From NCBI GenBank assembly GCA_025464915.1, contig JAODNF010000436.1, forward strand, positions 1-9,107: DNA of 9,107 nucleotides, given 5' to 3'. This document shows positions 1 through 8,086 of the stretch, in pieces. This stretch comes from Frankiales bacterium. GTDB lineage: Bacteria; Actinomycetota; Actinomycetes; Mycobacteriales; SCTD01. Each line of letters starts with the position of its first letter. Position 1 is the stretch's first letter. Made by a program: the position numbers and the translations under genes. The notes beneath the pieces were generated by a model, which searched no databases, was not told the origin of the DNA, and worked only from the letters and a program-made list of their open reading frames with translations.

Positions 1-276
1 GGCGGGACGGCTCGCGGTGGCAGGCCGCGCGGCGGGCCGGGTCGCCGCGGCGCGGCGGGGGGTCTTCTTGAGCTCGCTCGGGCCCTCGCTGGTGCCGATG
101 ACCAGGCCGCCCTCGGTCAGGCGGCGCAGCACGGCGCGGGCCTGGTCGGGGCCGATGCCGGCCTGCTCGAACGTGGTGCGCAGCTGGGTGAGGGACATCT
201 GTCCCTCCGCGGCGGCACGCTGGACCAACGCCTCGACCACGACATCGTTGTCGGCGGGGCGGGCAGCGGTGGGCAT
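1..276 (-). CDS. RNA polymerase sigma-70 factor, N-terminal part (region 1.1-like), truncated by window edge
   Basis: The first 92 residues of a minus-strand gene are visible; the rest lies beyond position 1. The ATG at 276-274 is preceded by GAGGAG at 285-290, eight bases upstream, which fixes the start. Residues 11-62 look like the small helical/winged region 1.1 of actinobacterial primary sigma factors: the run VVVEALVQRAAAEGQ, then LRTTFEQAGI and ARAVLRRLTEGGLVI, matches by memory the head of Streptomyces HrdB. From residue 67 it becomes a Lys/Arg/Ala/Pro-rich low-complexity tail (KKTPRRAAATRP...), again typical of HrdB/SigA before the conserved core. Expected role: promoter recognition by RNA polymerase as a group 1 sigma factor. 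No core domain (regions 2-4) is in the window, so another protein with a similar winged head cannot be excluded. It lies 211 bases downstream of the mini-zincin gene and has its own putative ECF-type promoter. Confidence 0.6.
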   Translation of the reverse strand, partial: MPTAARPADNDVVVEALVQRAAAEGQMSLTQLRTTFEQAGIGPDQARAVLRRLTEGGLVIGTSEGPSELKKTPRRAAATRPAARPATASRPA

Positions 277-409
277 GACGAGCTCTCCTCAGGGTTGAGC
301 GGTGCTGGGTGCGGTGGGTCGAGCGGCGGGACGAGTACGCTGGGATGCGCGCTCGCTCGACTGGTCGTGACCGGGGCTCTGCGCACGCGTGCTAGAACCC
401 GCTTGGAAG

Positions 410-435
410 AACGATCTCAGGCTTCCGTGTGTTCC
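410..435 (-). promoter_or_regulatory. Putative ECF-sigma (SigR/SigE-type) promoter of the downstream sigma gene
   Basis: On the minus strand GGAAC lies at 435-431 and CGTT at 413-410, giving GGAAC-N18-GTT. This is the consensus spacing of actinobacterial SigR/SigH/SigE promoters as I know it. The start would fall near position 402, leaving a leader of about 125 bases before the ATG at 276. Streptomyces hrdB is known to have a SigR-dependent promoter, which fits the identity proposed for the downstream gene. The motif is short and GC-rich genomes contain chance matches, but an identical pattern precedes the other sigma gene at 1861-1886. Confidence 0.5.
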
Positions 436-487
436 GAAAGTTACTGGCGGGTGAACTCACTCACAGGCCTCTCGCCGAGGTGACGTC

Positions 488-826
488 TCAGGCCCACCCA
501 AGCTGGTGCAAACGGTCCTCCTCGAGGCCGACGTGGTGCCCGAACTCGTGCATGACGGTGACCGCGATCTCGTGCACCAGGTCGTCGGCGTCCTGGGCGT
601 GCAGGCACAGCGGGATCCGATACAGGCTGATCCGGTCCGGCAGGGCACCGGAGTAGTGCGAGCGCTCGGTGAGCGGGACGCCTTCGTAGAGGCCGAGCGT
701 GTCCGGGTCACCCTCGCGCTCGTCCTCCACGACGACCACCACGTTGTTGAACCCGAACCCGTCCGGCAGCCCGTCGAGGGCGTCGGCAACGAGCTCCTCG
801 AACTCGTCGGGGCGCAGGATCTGCAC
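488..826 (-). CDS. Mini-zincin metallopeptidase family protein (DUF1025 / Zincin_1 type)
   Basis: A 112-residue protein starting with GTG at 826-824. This G is also the last base of the preceding sigma gene's TAG stop (TAGTG), so translation is probably coupled; GAGG in the sigma gene's last codons can serve as ribosome site. The zinc motif HEFGH is at residues 93-97 and is followed by HVGLEEDRLHQLG, where an acidic residue (probably Asp104) would be the third ligand. This is the compact metallopeptidase family of which Acidothermus Acel_2062 has a solved structure; family members are about 115-140 residues, so this one is complete. There is no signal peptide or membrane segment, so it should act in the cytoplasm. 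The substrate is unknown for the family. Coupling to a sigma factor gene invites, but does not prove, a role in processing transcription regulators. Confidence 0.88.
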   Translation of the reverse strand: MQILRPDEFEELVADALDGLPDGFGFNNVVVVVEDEREGDPDTLGLYEGVPLTERSHYSGALPDRISLYRIPLCLHAQDADDLVHEIAVTVMHEFGHHVGLEEDRLHQLGWA

Positions 827-1824
827 TAGTCCTCGAGGTAGTCGCGCAGCTTCTGCGACCGGCTGGGGTGCCGCAGCTTGGACAGCGTCTTGGACTCGAT
901 CTGCCGGATCCGCACGCGCGTCAGCCCGAACTCGCGACCGATCTCGTCGAGCGTGTGCTGCTGGCCGTCCCGCAGGCCGAACCGCATCTTCACGACCGCT
1001 GCCTCGCGCTCGGTGAGCGTGGTGAGGACGTCGTGCAGCTGCTCCTGCATGAGGGTGAAGCTGACGACGTCGACCGCCACGGGGGCGTCGGCGTCCTCGA
1101 TGAAGTCGCCCAGGCTGCTGTCCTGCTCGTCCCCGACGACGGCCTGCAGGCTGATCGGCTCCCGGGCATAGCCCTGGATCTCGATGACCCGGTCGACGGT
1201 CAGGTCGAGCTCGGCGGCGATCTCCTCCGGCGTGGCCTCGCGGCCGTGCGTCATGAGGACCTCGCGCTGGAAGCGGCTGATCTTGTTGATCTGCTCGACC
1301 ATGTGCACCGGCACGCGGATGGTGCGCGCCTGGTCGGCCATGGCCCGGGTGATCGCCTGCCGGATCCACCAGGTGGCGTACGTCGAGAACTTGAAGCCCT
1401 TGGTGTAGTCGAACTTCTCGACGGCGCGGATCAGGCCGAGGTTGCCCTCCTGGATGAGGTCCAGGAAGAGCATCCCGCGCCCGAGGTACCGCTTCGCGAT
1501 GCTGACGACCAGGCGCAGGTTGGCCTCGAGCAGGTGCTGCTTGGCCTTCTCCCCGTCCTTGACCAGCCACTCCAGGTCCCGCCGCAGGGAAGCCGACAGG
1601 CCCTTCTGCTGGAGCTTGTGGGTCGCGAACAGGCCGGCCTCGATCCGCTGGCTGAGGAGGACCTCCTGCTCGGCGGTGAGGAGCGGGGTCTTGCCGATCT
1701 CCTTCAGGTACGCGCGGACCAGGTCGGCACTGACGCTGGCCTCACCGCGTGGCTGCTCGTCGAGGTCGGGCTCGGCGGCGTCCTCGACCTCGTCGGTGAT
1801 CTCTTCGGGGGGAGCGATCGTCAT
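826..1824 (-). CDS. Group 2 RNA polymerase sigma-70 factor (SigB/HrdA/HrdD-like)
   Basis: A 332-residue sigma factor with an acidic 30-residue head and no region 1.1. Region 1.2 is at about 33-66 (DLVRAYLKEIGKTPLLTAEQE), region 2 at 97-172 (NLRLVVSIAKRYLGRGM, LDLIQEGNLGLIRAVEKFDY, FSTYATWWIRQAITRA), region 3 at 178-254, and region 4 at 266-322 with helix-turn-helix TLDEIGREFGLT...RIRQIESKTLSKLRHPSR. Length and layout match stress or stationary-phase group 2 factors such as mycobacterial SigB. In the 4.2 recognition helix the usual TRERIRQIE reads TRVRIRQIE: Val304 replaces the Glu that contacts the -35 element (E585 in Escherichia coli). The ATG at 1824 follows AGAAGGG at a nine-base gap. The stop overlaps the start of the mini-zincin gene, so the two form an operon, apparently under an ECF-type promoter at 1861-1886. 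Confidence 0.93.
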   Translation of the reverse strand: MTIAPPEEITDEVEDAAEPDLDEQPRGEASVSADLVRAYLKEIGKTPLLTAEQEVLLSQRIEAGLFATHKLQQKGLSASLRRDLEWLVKDGEKAKQHLLEANLRLVVSIAKRYLGRGMLFLDLIQEGNLGLIRAVEKFDYTKGFKFSTYATWWIRQAITRAMADQARTIRVPVHMVEQINKISRFQREVLMTHGREATPEEIAAELDLTVDRVIEIQGYAREPISLQAVVGDEQDSSLGDFIEDADAPVAVDVVSFTLMQEQLHDVLTTLTEREAAVVKMRFGLRDGQQHTLDEIGREFGLTRVRIRQIESKTLSKLRHPSRSQKLRDYLED

Positions 1825-1860
1825 GTGAGGGGGCCCTTCTGCGGTGCTCGTACTACCTAG

Positions 1861-1886
1861 AACACCCGAGTGCCCCCTCTGGTTCC
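1861..1886 (-). promoter_or_regulatory. Putative ECF-sigma promoter of the group 2 sigma / mini-zincin operon
   Basis: On the minus strand GGAAC (1886-1882) and GTT (1863-1861) are separated by exactly 18 bases. Transcription would start near 1853, about 30 bases before the ATG. Mycobacterial sigB is known to be driven by SigE/SigH through this type of element. The -35 lies within a perfect inverted repeat GGTTCC-CTC-GGAACC (1881-1895). The same GGAAC-N18-GTT layout occurs at 410-435. No convincing SigA-type -35/-10 pair was seen in this gap. Confidence 0.55.
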
Positions 1887-1890
1887 CTCG

Positions 1891-1923
1891 GAACCTGGCA
1901 CTTCCCTGAAAGTGCGCAGGTTC
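1891..1923 (-). terminator. Hairpin downstream of acnA, likely transcription terminator
   Basis: GAACCT (1891-1896) pairs with AGGTTC (1918-1923), and GCACTT (1898-1903) pairs with AAGTGC (1910-1915). This gives a 12-bp stem with a small internal bulge and a six-base loop, starting 12 bases after the acnA stop codon. There is no T-tract, which is usual for actinobacterial hairpin terminators. Its promoter-proximal arm for the sigma gene (GGAACC at 1890-1895) can alternatively pair with GGTTCC at 1881-1886, so two mutually exclusive hairpins are possible. Confidence 0.6.
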
Positions 1924-1935
1924 AGCGCCGTCGGG

Positions 1936-4700
<2,765 letters not shown>

Positions 4701-4704
<4 letters not shown>

Positions 4705-5297
4705 CGTGGTGCTCCTTGGTGTAGGTCTTCCGCAACGCTAGTGCGGCTGCGGACGGCTCCTTCGACGAGGTCGAGAACGCCGGGGAGGTGGTCGGTGGGC
4801 ATGCCGGCCGCGAGGCCGGAGACGAGGCCGTCGAGGGCCAGTCGGAGGAAGTCGACGAGGATCGGGAGGGGTACGTCGTCGCGGACGATCCCGGCCTTGC
4901 GCTGGCGCTGGAGGCGCGCCGTCGTCGCGCCGGTGATGGCGGACTGGTGCTCCGCCCACTTCGCGGCGAAGTCGGGATCGGTGCGCAGCCGGCGCCGGAC
5001 CTCGAGCTGGACCCCGAGCCAGCCCGCGTCCTTGTCGGACAGGTCGCGCATGACCTGCACCAGCCCCTGGGCCGCGACCGTCTCGGCCATGGCGGCAGCG
5101 TCGTCCTCGGCCAGGGCCAGGAACAGGGCTTCCTTGTCCCGGAAGTGGTGGAAGATCGCGCCCCGGCTCAGGCCGGTCTCGGCCTCGAGGACCTTGACCG
5201 TCGCGCCCTCGTAGCCGTGTCGCGCGAAGGCCCGGCGGGCGGCCTCGAGGATCTCGGCGCGCTTCGCGGCGAGCTGCTCGTCGGAGACCTTGGGCAC
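4701..5297 (-). CDS. acnR: TetR-family repressor of aconitase (AcnR)
   Basis: A 198-residue TetR regulator. The N-terminal helix-turn-helix spans about residues 12-57 (AEILEAARRAFARHGYEGAT, then GLSRGAIFHHFRDKEALF). The C-terminal ligand domain contains LRTDPDFAAKWAEHQSA (104-120) and VLDLVEGAVRSR (174-185). These segments closely resemble Corynebacterium glutamicum AcnR as I remember it, which represses acn and senses citrate-Mg2+; Glu179 in DLVEG sits where that protein has its chelating Glu. The GTG start at 5297 has no Shine-Dalgarno sequence but lies six bases after a -10 hexamer, so it is probably the first codon of a leaderless mRNA. The stop overlaps the acnA ATG (ATGA), so repressor and target are made from one message. 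In corynebacteria acnR follows acn; here it precedes it. Autoregulation through the repeats at 5317-5341 is likely. Confidence 0.93.
4712..4717 (-). promoter_or_regulatory. Ribosome binding site of acnA inside the acnR coding end
   Basis: AAGGAG on the minus strand lies seven bases upstream of the acnA ATG at 4704 and within the last codons of acnR. It fixes the aconitase start and lets acnA be translated both independently and by re-initiation from acnR. Confidence 0.8.
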
Positions 5298-5303
5298 AGA
5301 CCC

Positions 5304-5333
5304 AGACTAGCAAACCGTACATACGTCTTGCAA
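5304..5333 (-). promoter_or_regulatory. SigA-type promoter of acnR-acnA, leaderless
   Basis: On the minus strand TTGCAA (5333-5328) and TAGTCT (5309-5304) are separated by 18 bases, a good match to actinobacterial housekeeping promoters (TTGNNN / TANNNT). Six bases after the -10 comes the G of the acnR GTG start at 5297, so the message should begin at its start codon, consistent with the missing Shine-Dalgarno sequence. Confidence 0.6.
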
Positions 5334-5341
5334 GCGTGTAC
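5317..5341. promoter_or_regulatory. Candidate AcnR operator (inverted repeats over the -35 and spacer)
   Basis: GTACA (5317-5321) is mirrored by TGTAC (5337-5341), and between them lies the perfect palindrome CTTGCAAG (5327-5334). The repeats cover the -35 hexamer and much of the spacer, where a TetR repressor would block RNA polymerase. The minus strand contains ACGCTTG, which also occurs in the C. glutamicum AcnR site as I recall it. The two symmetries have slightly different centres (5329 and 5330.5), so the exact operator is uncertain. Confidence 0.42.
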
Positions 5342-5493
5342 CGGGCCCAGGCGTACGGCGTCCGGGTCGTCACCCACGCCGTCGAGGACCCCGCCGCCGA
5401 GGCCCTGCTGATTGTCGTCGGCAACCAGGGCATGAGCGGGCTGCGCGGCAAGCTGGGGCGCCCGTTTCGCCGCCGCGGGCCGTTCTCCTGCCG
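5336..5493 (+). pseudogene. Decayed C-terminal remnant of a universal stress protein (UspA family)
   Basis: The plus-strand frame from 5336 reads AYGVRVVTHAVEDPAAEALL followed by IVVGNQGMSGLRGKLGRP. This is recognisable as the end of a UspA domain: the segment before the ATP loop and the VVGNxGMSGLR motif. About ten residues expected between the two parts (the aDL stretch) are missing, and the normal G-x9-GS spacing and the final strand (apCpVLIV) are absent. The 5' end is cut by the acnR promoter and the frame runs on into the antisense of deaD. No start with ribosome site and no complete ATP-binding domain remain, so I read it as a relic of a lost gene. It shares bases 5336-5341 with the operator candidate. 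Confidence 0.5.
5460..5480 (-). terminator. Weak GC-rich hairpin after deaD
   Basis: GCCCG (5460-5464) and CGGGC (5476-5480) could form a five-pair stem with an 11-base loop, 14 bases after the deaD stop. It is the only candidate terminator I saw before the acnR promoter and is weak, so read-through of deaD transcripts toward acnR-acnA is possible. Confidence 0.2.
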
Positions 5494-7170
5494 TCAGGCG
5501 TCGCGGTCGGGGCGCACGGAGACCTTGCGCCCCTTGATGACGCTGGCACGCAGCGCCTTCACGACCGTGTCGAGGTCCTTCTCCGGCACCTCGACCAACG
5601 AGAAGCGCTCGGTGATCTCGATGCTGCCGATCTGCTTCCCGACCAGGTGCGTCTCGCCGGCGATGGCGCCGACCAGGTCCTTCGGGGCGACCTTCGCGGC
5701 ACGGCCGGCGCCGATGTAGACCTTCGCCATGCCAGGTGCGGCGCCCTTGCGCTGCGGGGGACCCGTGCGCTGGTGGGCGCCACCGCGCGTTGTGGGACCG
5801 GCCGAGTAGGGCCGCGCGTCGTCGCGCTCGGGGCGGGGGGCGCGCACCGGCGCCGACGGGATCTCCTCCTCGTCGGTGCCGGCGTGCACGAGGGACAGCG
5901 CGGCCGCCGCGAGGTCGAGCGGGTCGTGGTCCTTGGCGAGGGAGGCGATGACCTTGCGCGCGTCGCTCAGGTCGGAGCCGAGCGCCTGGACCAGGGCGTC
6001 CTTGGTACGTCCGAAGCGGCTGGCACGCAGGTCCGCGACCGTCGGGATCGGCGCCATCGGGATCTTCGTCTTCGTGAGGTGCTCGATCGCCTCGATCATC
6101 CGGCGCTCGCGCGGCTCGACGAGCGTGATGGCGACGCCCTCGCGGCCGGCGCGGCCGACCCGGCCGATCCGGTGGACGTAGGTCTCCGGCGCGCTAGGGA
6201 CGTTGTAGTTGACGACGTGCGTCAGGTGGTCGACGTCGAGGCCGCGGGCGGCGACGTCCGTGGCGACCAGCAGGTCCGCCGTCCCGCCGCGCAGCCGGTT
6301 CATCACCCGGTCGCGCTCGGCCTGCGTCATGCCACCGTGCAGAGCCTCGGCCCGGACGTCCTTGGCCTTGAGGGCCTCGGTGAGCGAGTCGACCTCCTCG
6401 CGGGTGCGGCAGAACACGATCGCGGCGGTCGGCTGCTGCACGCTGAGCACCCGGGCGAGGGTGGCCGCCTTGTTCTCGCGGAAGACCATGTGCGCCGTCT
6501 GCGTGACCTTCGGGGACTCGCCCGCGAGGACGTTCTCCTTCTCGATCTCGACGCGCACGGGGTCGTTGAGGTGCTTCTTGGCCATCCGCGCGATCTTCGG
6601 CGGCAGCGTCGCGCTGAACAGCACGGTCTGCCGGACGCTCGGCACCTGGTTCAGGATCGTCTCGAGCTCGTCGGCGAAGCCCATGTCGAGCATCTCGTCG
6701 GCCTCGTCGAGGACGACGGTCCGCAGGCCGTCGAGCTTCAGCGATCCGCGCTCGAGGTGGTCGACGACGCGTCCCGGCGTCCCCACGACGACGTCCACGC
6801 CACGCTGCAGCTGCTTGAGCTGGGGCGTGATCGGCGCGCCGCCGTAGACGGCGAGGACCCGGGCGCCGACCTTCTGGCCGTACTGCGAGACGGCGTTCGC
6901 GACCTGGTTCGCGAGCTCCCGCGTCGGGGCGAGGATGAGGGCCGACGGCTTCTTGCCGCGGTCGCCCTCCTCGAGCGCGTTCAGCACGGGAAGCGCGAAC
7001 GCGGCCGTCTTGCCGGTGCCCGTCGCGGCCTGGCCGACCAGGTCGCGTCCGGTCAGCAGGGCGGGGATCGCCTCCGCCTGGATGGGGGTCGGTTCCTCGT
7101 ACCCGAGGGCCGTCAGCGCGTCGAGGAGCTCCGGGCGCAGGCCGAGACCTGAGAAGTCAACAGTCTGCAT
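5494..7170 (-). CDS. deaD: DEAD-box ATP-dependent RNA helicase, DeaD/CsdA-like, with DbpA-type RNA-binding domain
   Basis: A 558-residue helicase that unwinds RNA duplexes with ATP, typically in ribosome assembly, mRNA turnover and cold adaptation. The Q motif is at about 5-35 (FSGLGL...YEEPTPIQ), Walker A AATGTGKT at 48-55, motif Ia PTRELANQ at 82-89, TPGR at 131-134, the DEAD box at 155-158, SAT at 186-188, IVFCRT at 251-256, TDVAARGLD at 304-312 and HRIGRVGRAGREG at 333-345. Motif VI has Val338 where Thr is more usual. A spacer rich in Pro/Arg/Gly (about 430-478) leads to a DbpA-like RNA-binding domain at 481-555 (MAKVYIGAGRAAKVAPKDLV, then GSIEI and FSLVEVPEKD). The length is normal for actinobacterial members. 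The ATG at 7170 has no clear Shine-Dalgarno sequence; GAGAAT lies six bases upstream, so a leaderless start is possible. It appears monocistronic. Confidence 0.95.
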   Translation of the reverse strand: MQTVDFSGLGLRPELLDALTALGYEEPTPIQAEAIPALLTGRDLVGQAATGTGKTAAFALPVLNALEEGDRGKKPSALILAPTRELANQVANAVSQYGQKVGARVLAVYGGAPITPQLKQLQRGVDVVVGTPGRVVDHLERGSLKLDGLRTVVLDEADEMLDMGFADELETILNQVPSVRQTVLFSATLPPKIARMAKKHLNDPVRVEIEKENVLAGESPKVTQTAHMVFRENKAATLARVLSVQQPTAAIVFCRTREEVDSLTEALKAKDVRAEALHGGMTQAERDRVMNRLRGGTADLLVATDVAARGLDVDHLTHVVNYNVPSAPETYVHRIGRVGRAGREGVAITLVEPRERRMIEAIEHLTKTKIPMAPIPTVADLRASRFGRTKDALVQALGSDLSDARKVIASLAKDHDPLDLAAAALSLVHAGTDEEEIPSAPVRAPRPERDDARPYSAGPTTRGGAHQRTGPPQRKGAAPGMAKVYIGAGRAAKVAPKDLVGAIAGETHLVGKQIGSIEITERFSLVEVPEKDLDTVVKALRASVIKGRKVSVRPDRDA

Positions 7171-7176
7171 GCACCC

Positions 7177-7182
7177 ATTCTC
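7177..7182 (-). promoter_or_regulatory. Possible -10 element for a leaderless deaD transcript
   Basis: The minus strand reads TGC-GAGAAT, then six bases, then the deaD ATG. GAGAAT departs from TANNNT at the first base, but the preceding TGC is extended -10-like, and there is no good -35 at 17-18 bases. The main support is the position and the absence of a ribosome site. Confidence 0.3.
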
Positions 7183-7199
7183 GCAGGGATCACGCTCGG

Positions 7200-7290
7200 C
7201 CCGACTGCTGTCGGTGCACCGCGACCAGCGCTTCGGCGTGCCCGTGCCCCAGTCCCTGCTCGTCCTCGAGGAACGCGACCGCCTTTCATG
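7200..7290 (+). other. Possible short coding remnant between deaD and the ACT-like gene
   Basis: The plus-strand frame here has strongly G/C-ending codons and reads LLSVHRDQRFGVPVP followed by QSLLVLEERDRLS, which looks more protein-like than its antisense. It has no start with ribosome site and no recognisable family, and the codon bias fades after about 7285. It may be a gene relic or chance. Confidence 0.2.
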
Positions 7291-7303
7291 TGAGCGGTCT
7301 CAC
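7290..7303. promoter_or_regulatory. Inverted repeat, possible operator
   Basis: GTGAG (7290-7294) and CTCAC (7299-7303) are perfect inverted arms around CGGT. The site lies in the 216-base gap between the divergent deaD and ACT-like genes, 84 bases before the latter's start. No regulator is encoded alongside, so its role is unknown. Confidence 0.25.
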
Positions 7304-7373
7304 CTCGTTCAGCGAGCAGGCCCACGGTGCCGCCCCGCAACGGCGGAGACATCGCGGCGCAACATGCGGTGCC

Positions 7374-7379
7374 TAGCGT
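7374..7379 (+). promoter_or_regulatory. Likely -10 element, leaderless start of the ACT-like gene
   Basis: TAGCGT fits the actinobacterial TANNNT -10 pattern and lies seven bases before the GTG at 7387. No Shine-Dalgarno sequence precedes that GTG. The -35 region is weak. This supports the GTG at 7387 over the in-frame GTG at 7327. Confidence 0.4.
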
Positions 7380-7386
7380 GCCTGGC

Positions 7387-7914
7387 GTGACCGAGGCGAC
7401 TGCGACCATCGAGACCCAGGCCGGCGGCCTGCACCGCGTGGAGCTGGCCGGGTCGTTCGGGCATCCCCACTGGCTGGCCTTCCTGTGCAGCGGCCTGTCG
7501 GCGAAGGGCGTGGCCGTGGTCTCCGGGAAGGCCTCGCGCCCCGAGCCGATGCGCTGGGAGGGGCACTTCCTGCTCGACGGGCAGGTGGACGGCCTCGACG
7601 TCATCGAGCTGGCAGGTCGCCGGTCGACGGTCAGGGACTCCGCGGCACCCGCGCTGTCGTCGTACTCGGTGGTCCGTCGCACCGACGGCGACCTCGAGCT
7701 GAAGGTGCAGGCGCCGGATGCCCTCGGCTTCCTCGGCCGGCTGCTGAGCCGGGTGTCGCTGCTGACGCTGCTGCCCGCGGGGCTCGAGATCGCGACGGTC
7801 AACGGGGGGATCGTGGACACCTTCGTGCTGTCCGGCATCGGGTCCGCGGCGCCGAGCGCGGAGGTCGTCGATGCCCTCGAGCAGATGCTCGCCGCGATGA
7901 CCCCTCAGGGGTAG
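7387..7914 (+). CDS. Uncharacterised protein with two ACT-like segments
   Basis: A 175-residue cytoplasmic-type protein with no signal or membrane segment and no family I can name. Residues 16-64 (HRVELAGSFGHPHWLAFLCS, then KGVAVVSGKA and GHFLLDG) and residues 102-150 (DLELKVQAPDALGFLGRLLS, then LLPAGLEIATVNG and VDTFVLSG) share the same order: strand, a small/polar turn followed by a helix, a second strand and a third strand. This is the beta-alpha-beta-beta pattern of ACT regulatory domains. Each turn contains GF or GHP-like residues where ACT domains bind effectors. A tandem ACT sensor is therefore plausible, but this is inferred from pattern only. The start is taken as GTG at 7387 because a -10-like TAGCGT lies seven bases upstream; an in-frame GTG at 7327 would add 20 low-complexity residues. 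It stands alone on the plus strand, divergent from deaD, with hairpins after it. Confidence 0.7.
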   Translation: MTEATATIETQAGGLHRVELAGSFGHPHWLAFLCSGLSAKGVAVVSGKASRPEPMRWEGHFLLDGQVDGLDVIELAGRRSTVRDSAAPALSSYSVVRRTDGDLELKVQAPDALGFLGRLLSRVSLLTLLPAGLEIATVNGGIVDTFVLSGIGSAAPSAEVVDALEQMLAAMTPQG

Positions 7915-7939
7915 GGCCGGAGCGACGGTCGCGTCGCGA

Positions 7940-7970
7940 GCCAGGTAGGGGAGCTCGAGCTCGACCTGGC
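7940..7970. terminator. Hairpin after the ACT-like gene
   Basis: GCCAGGT (7940-7946) pairs perfectly with ACCTGGC (7964-7970), and the loop itself holds the palindrome GAGCTCGAGCTC (7951-7962). It begins 26 bases after the stop at 7912-7914 and is a reasonable terminator without a T-tract. A shorter stem ACCCC-TCA-GGGGT (7900-7912) overlaps the last codons. Confidence 0.45.
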
Positions 7971-8020
7971 CGGACTGCTTGGAGTCCTTGGCCCAGAGCT
8001 CCCGCAGGTGCGGCAACGAA

Positions 8021-8066
8021 CGACGCCGCCGTAGCCGGCGTCGCTGCTCGCACGCTCCTCGAGCAG
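8021..8066. terminator. Tandem GC-rich hairpins upstream of the glycosylase gene
   Basis: CGACGCCG (8021-8028) pairs with CGGCGTCG (8036-8043) around a seven-base loop. It is followed at once by CTGCTCG (8044-8050) pairing with CGAGCAG (8060-8066). The back-to-back stems could insulate the ACT-like unit from the glycosylase unit. They lie upstream of the proposed -10 at 8087-8092. Confidence 0.45.
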
Positions 8067-8086
8067 CAGCTCGATGCGGTCGGTGC

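Noticed and set aside
451..460. GTGAACTCAC, a near-palindrome similar to the GTGAG/CTCAC repeat at 7290-7303
   Set aside because: The arms are only four bases, spacing differs between the two sites, and no shared regulator is evident.
488..1570. A 360-codon minus-strand frame ending in the mini-zincin
   Set aside because: Only its last 112 codons resemble the metallopeptidase. The earlier part is an out-of-frame reading of the sigma gene, and the TAGTG overlap gives a better start at 826.
868..1860. Long plus-strand frame opposite the group 2 sigma gene
   Set aside because: The minus strand has all sigma-70 regions intact. The opposite product is a Leu/Asp/Val-rich shadow without family features.
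6151..6174. Helicase motif VI with Val338 in HRIGRVGRAG as a possible inactivating change
   Set aside because: The arginines and glycines needed for ATP hydrolysis are intact, and Val at this position is tolerated in other bacterial DEAD-box proteins as far as I recall.
7327..7386. Earlier in-frame GTG start for the ACT-like gene
   Set aside because: It adds 20 low-complexity residues, has no ribosome site, and bypasses the -10-like TAGCGT placed just before the GTG at 7387.
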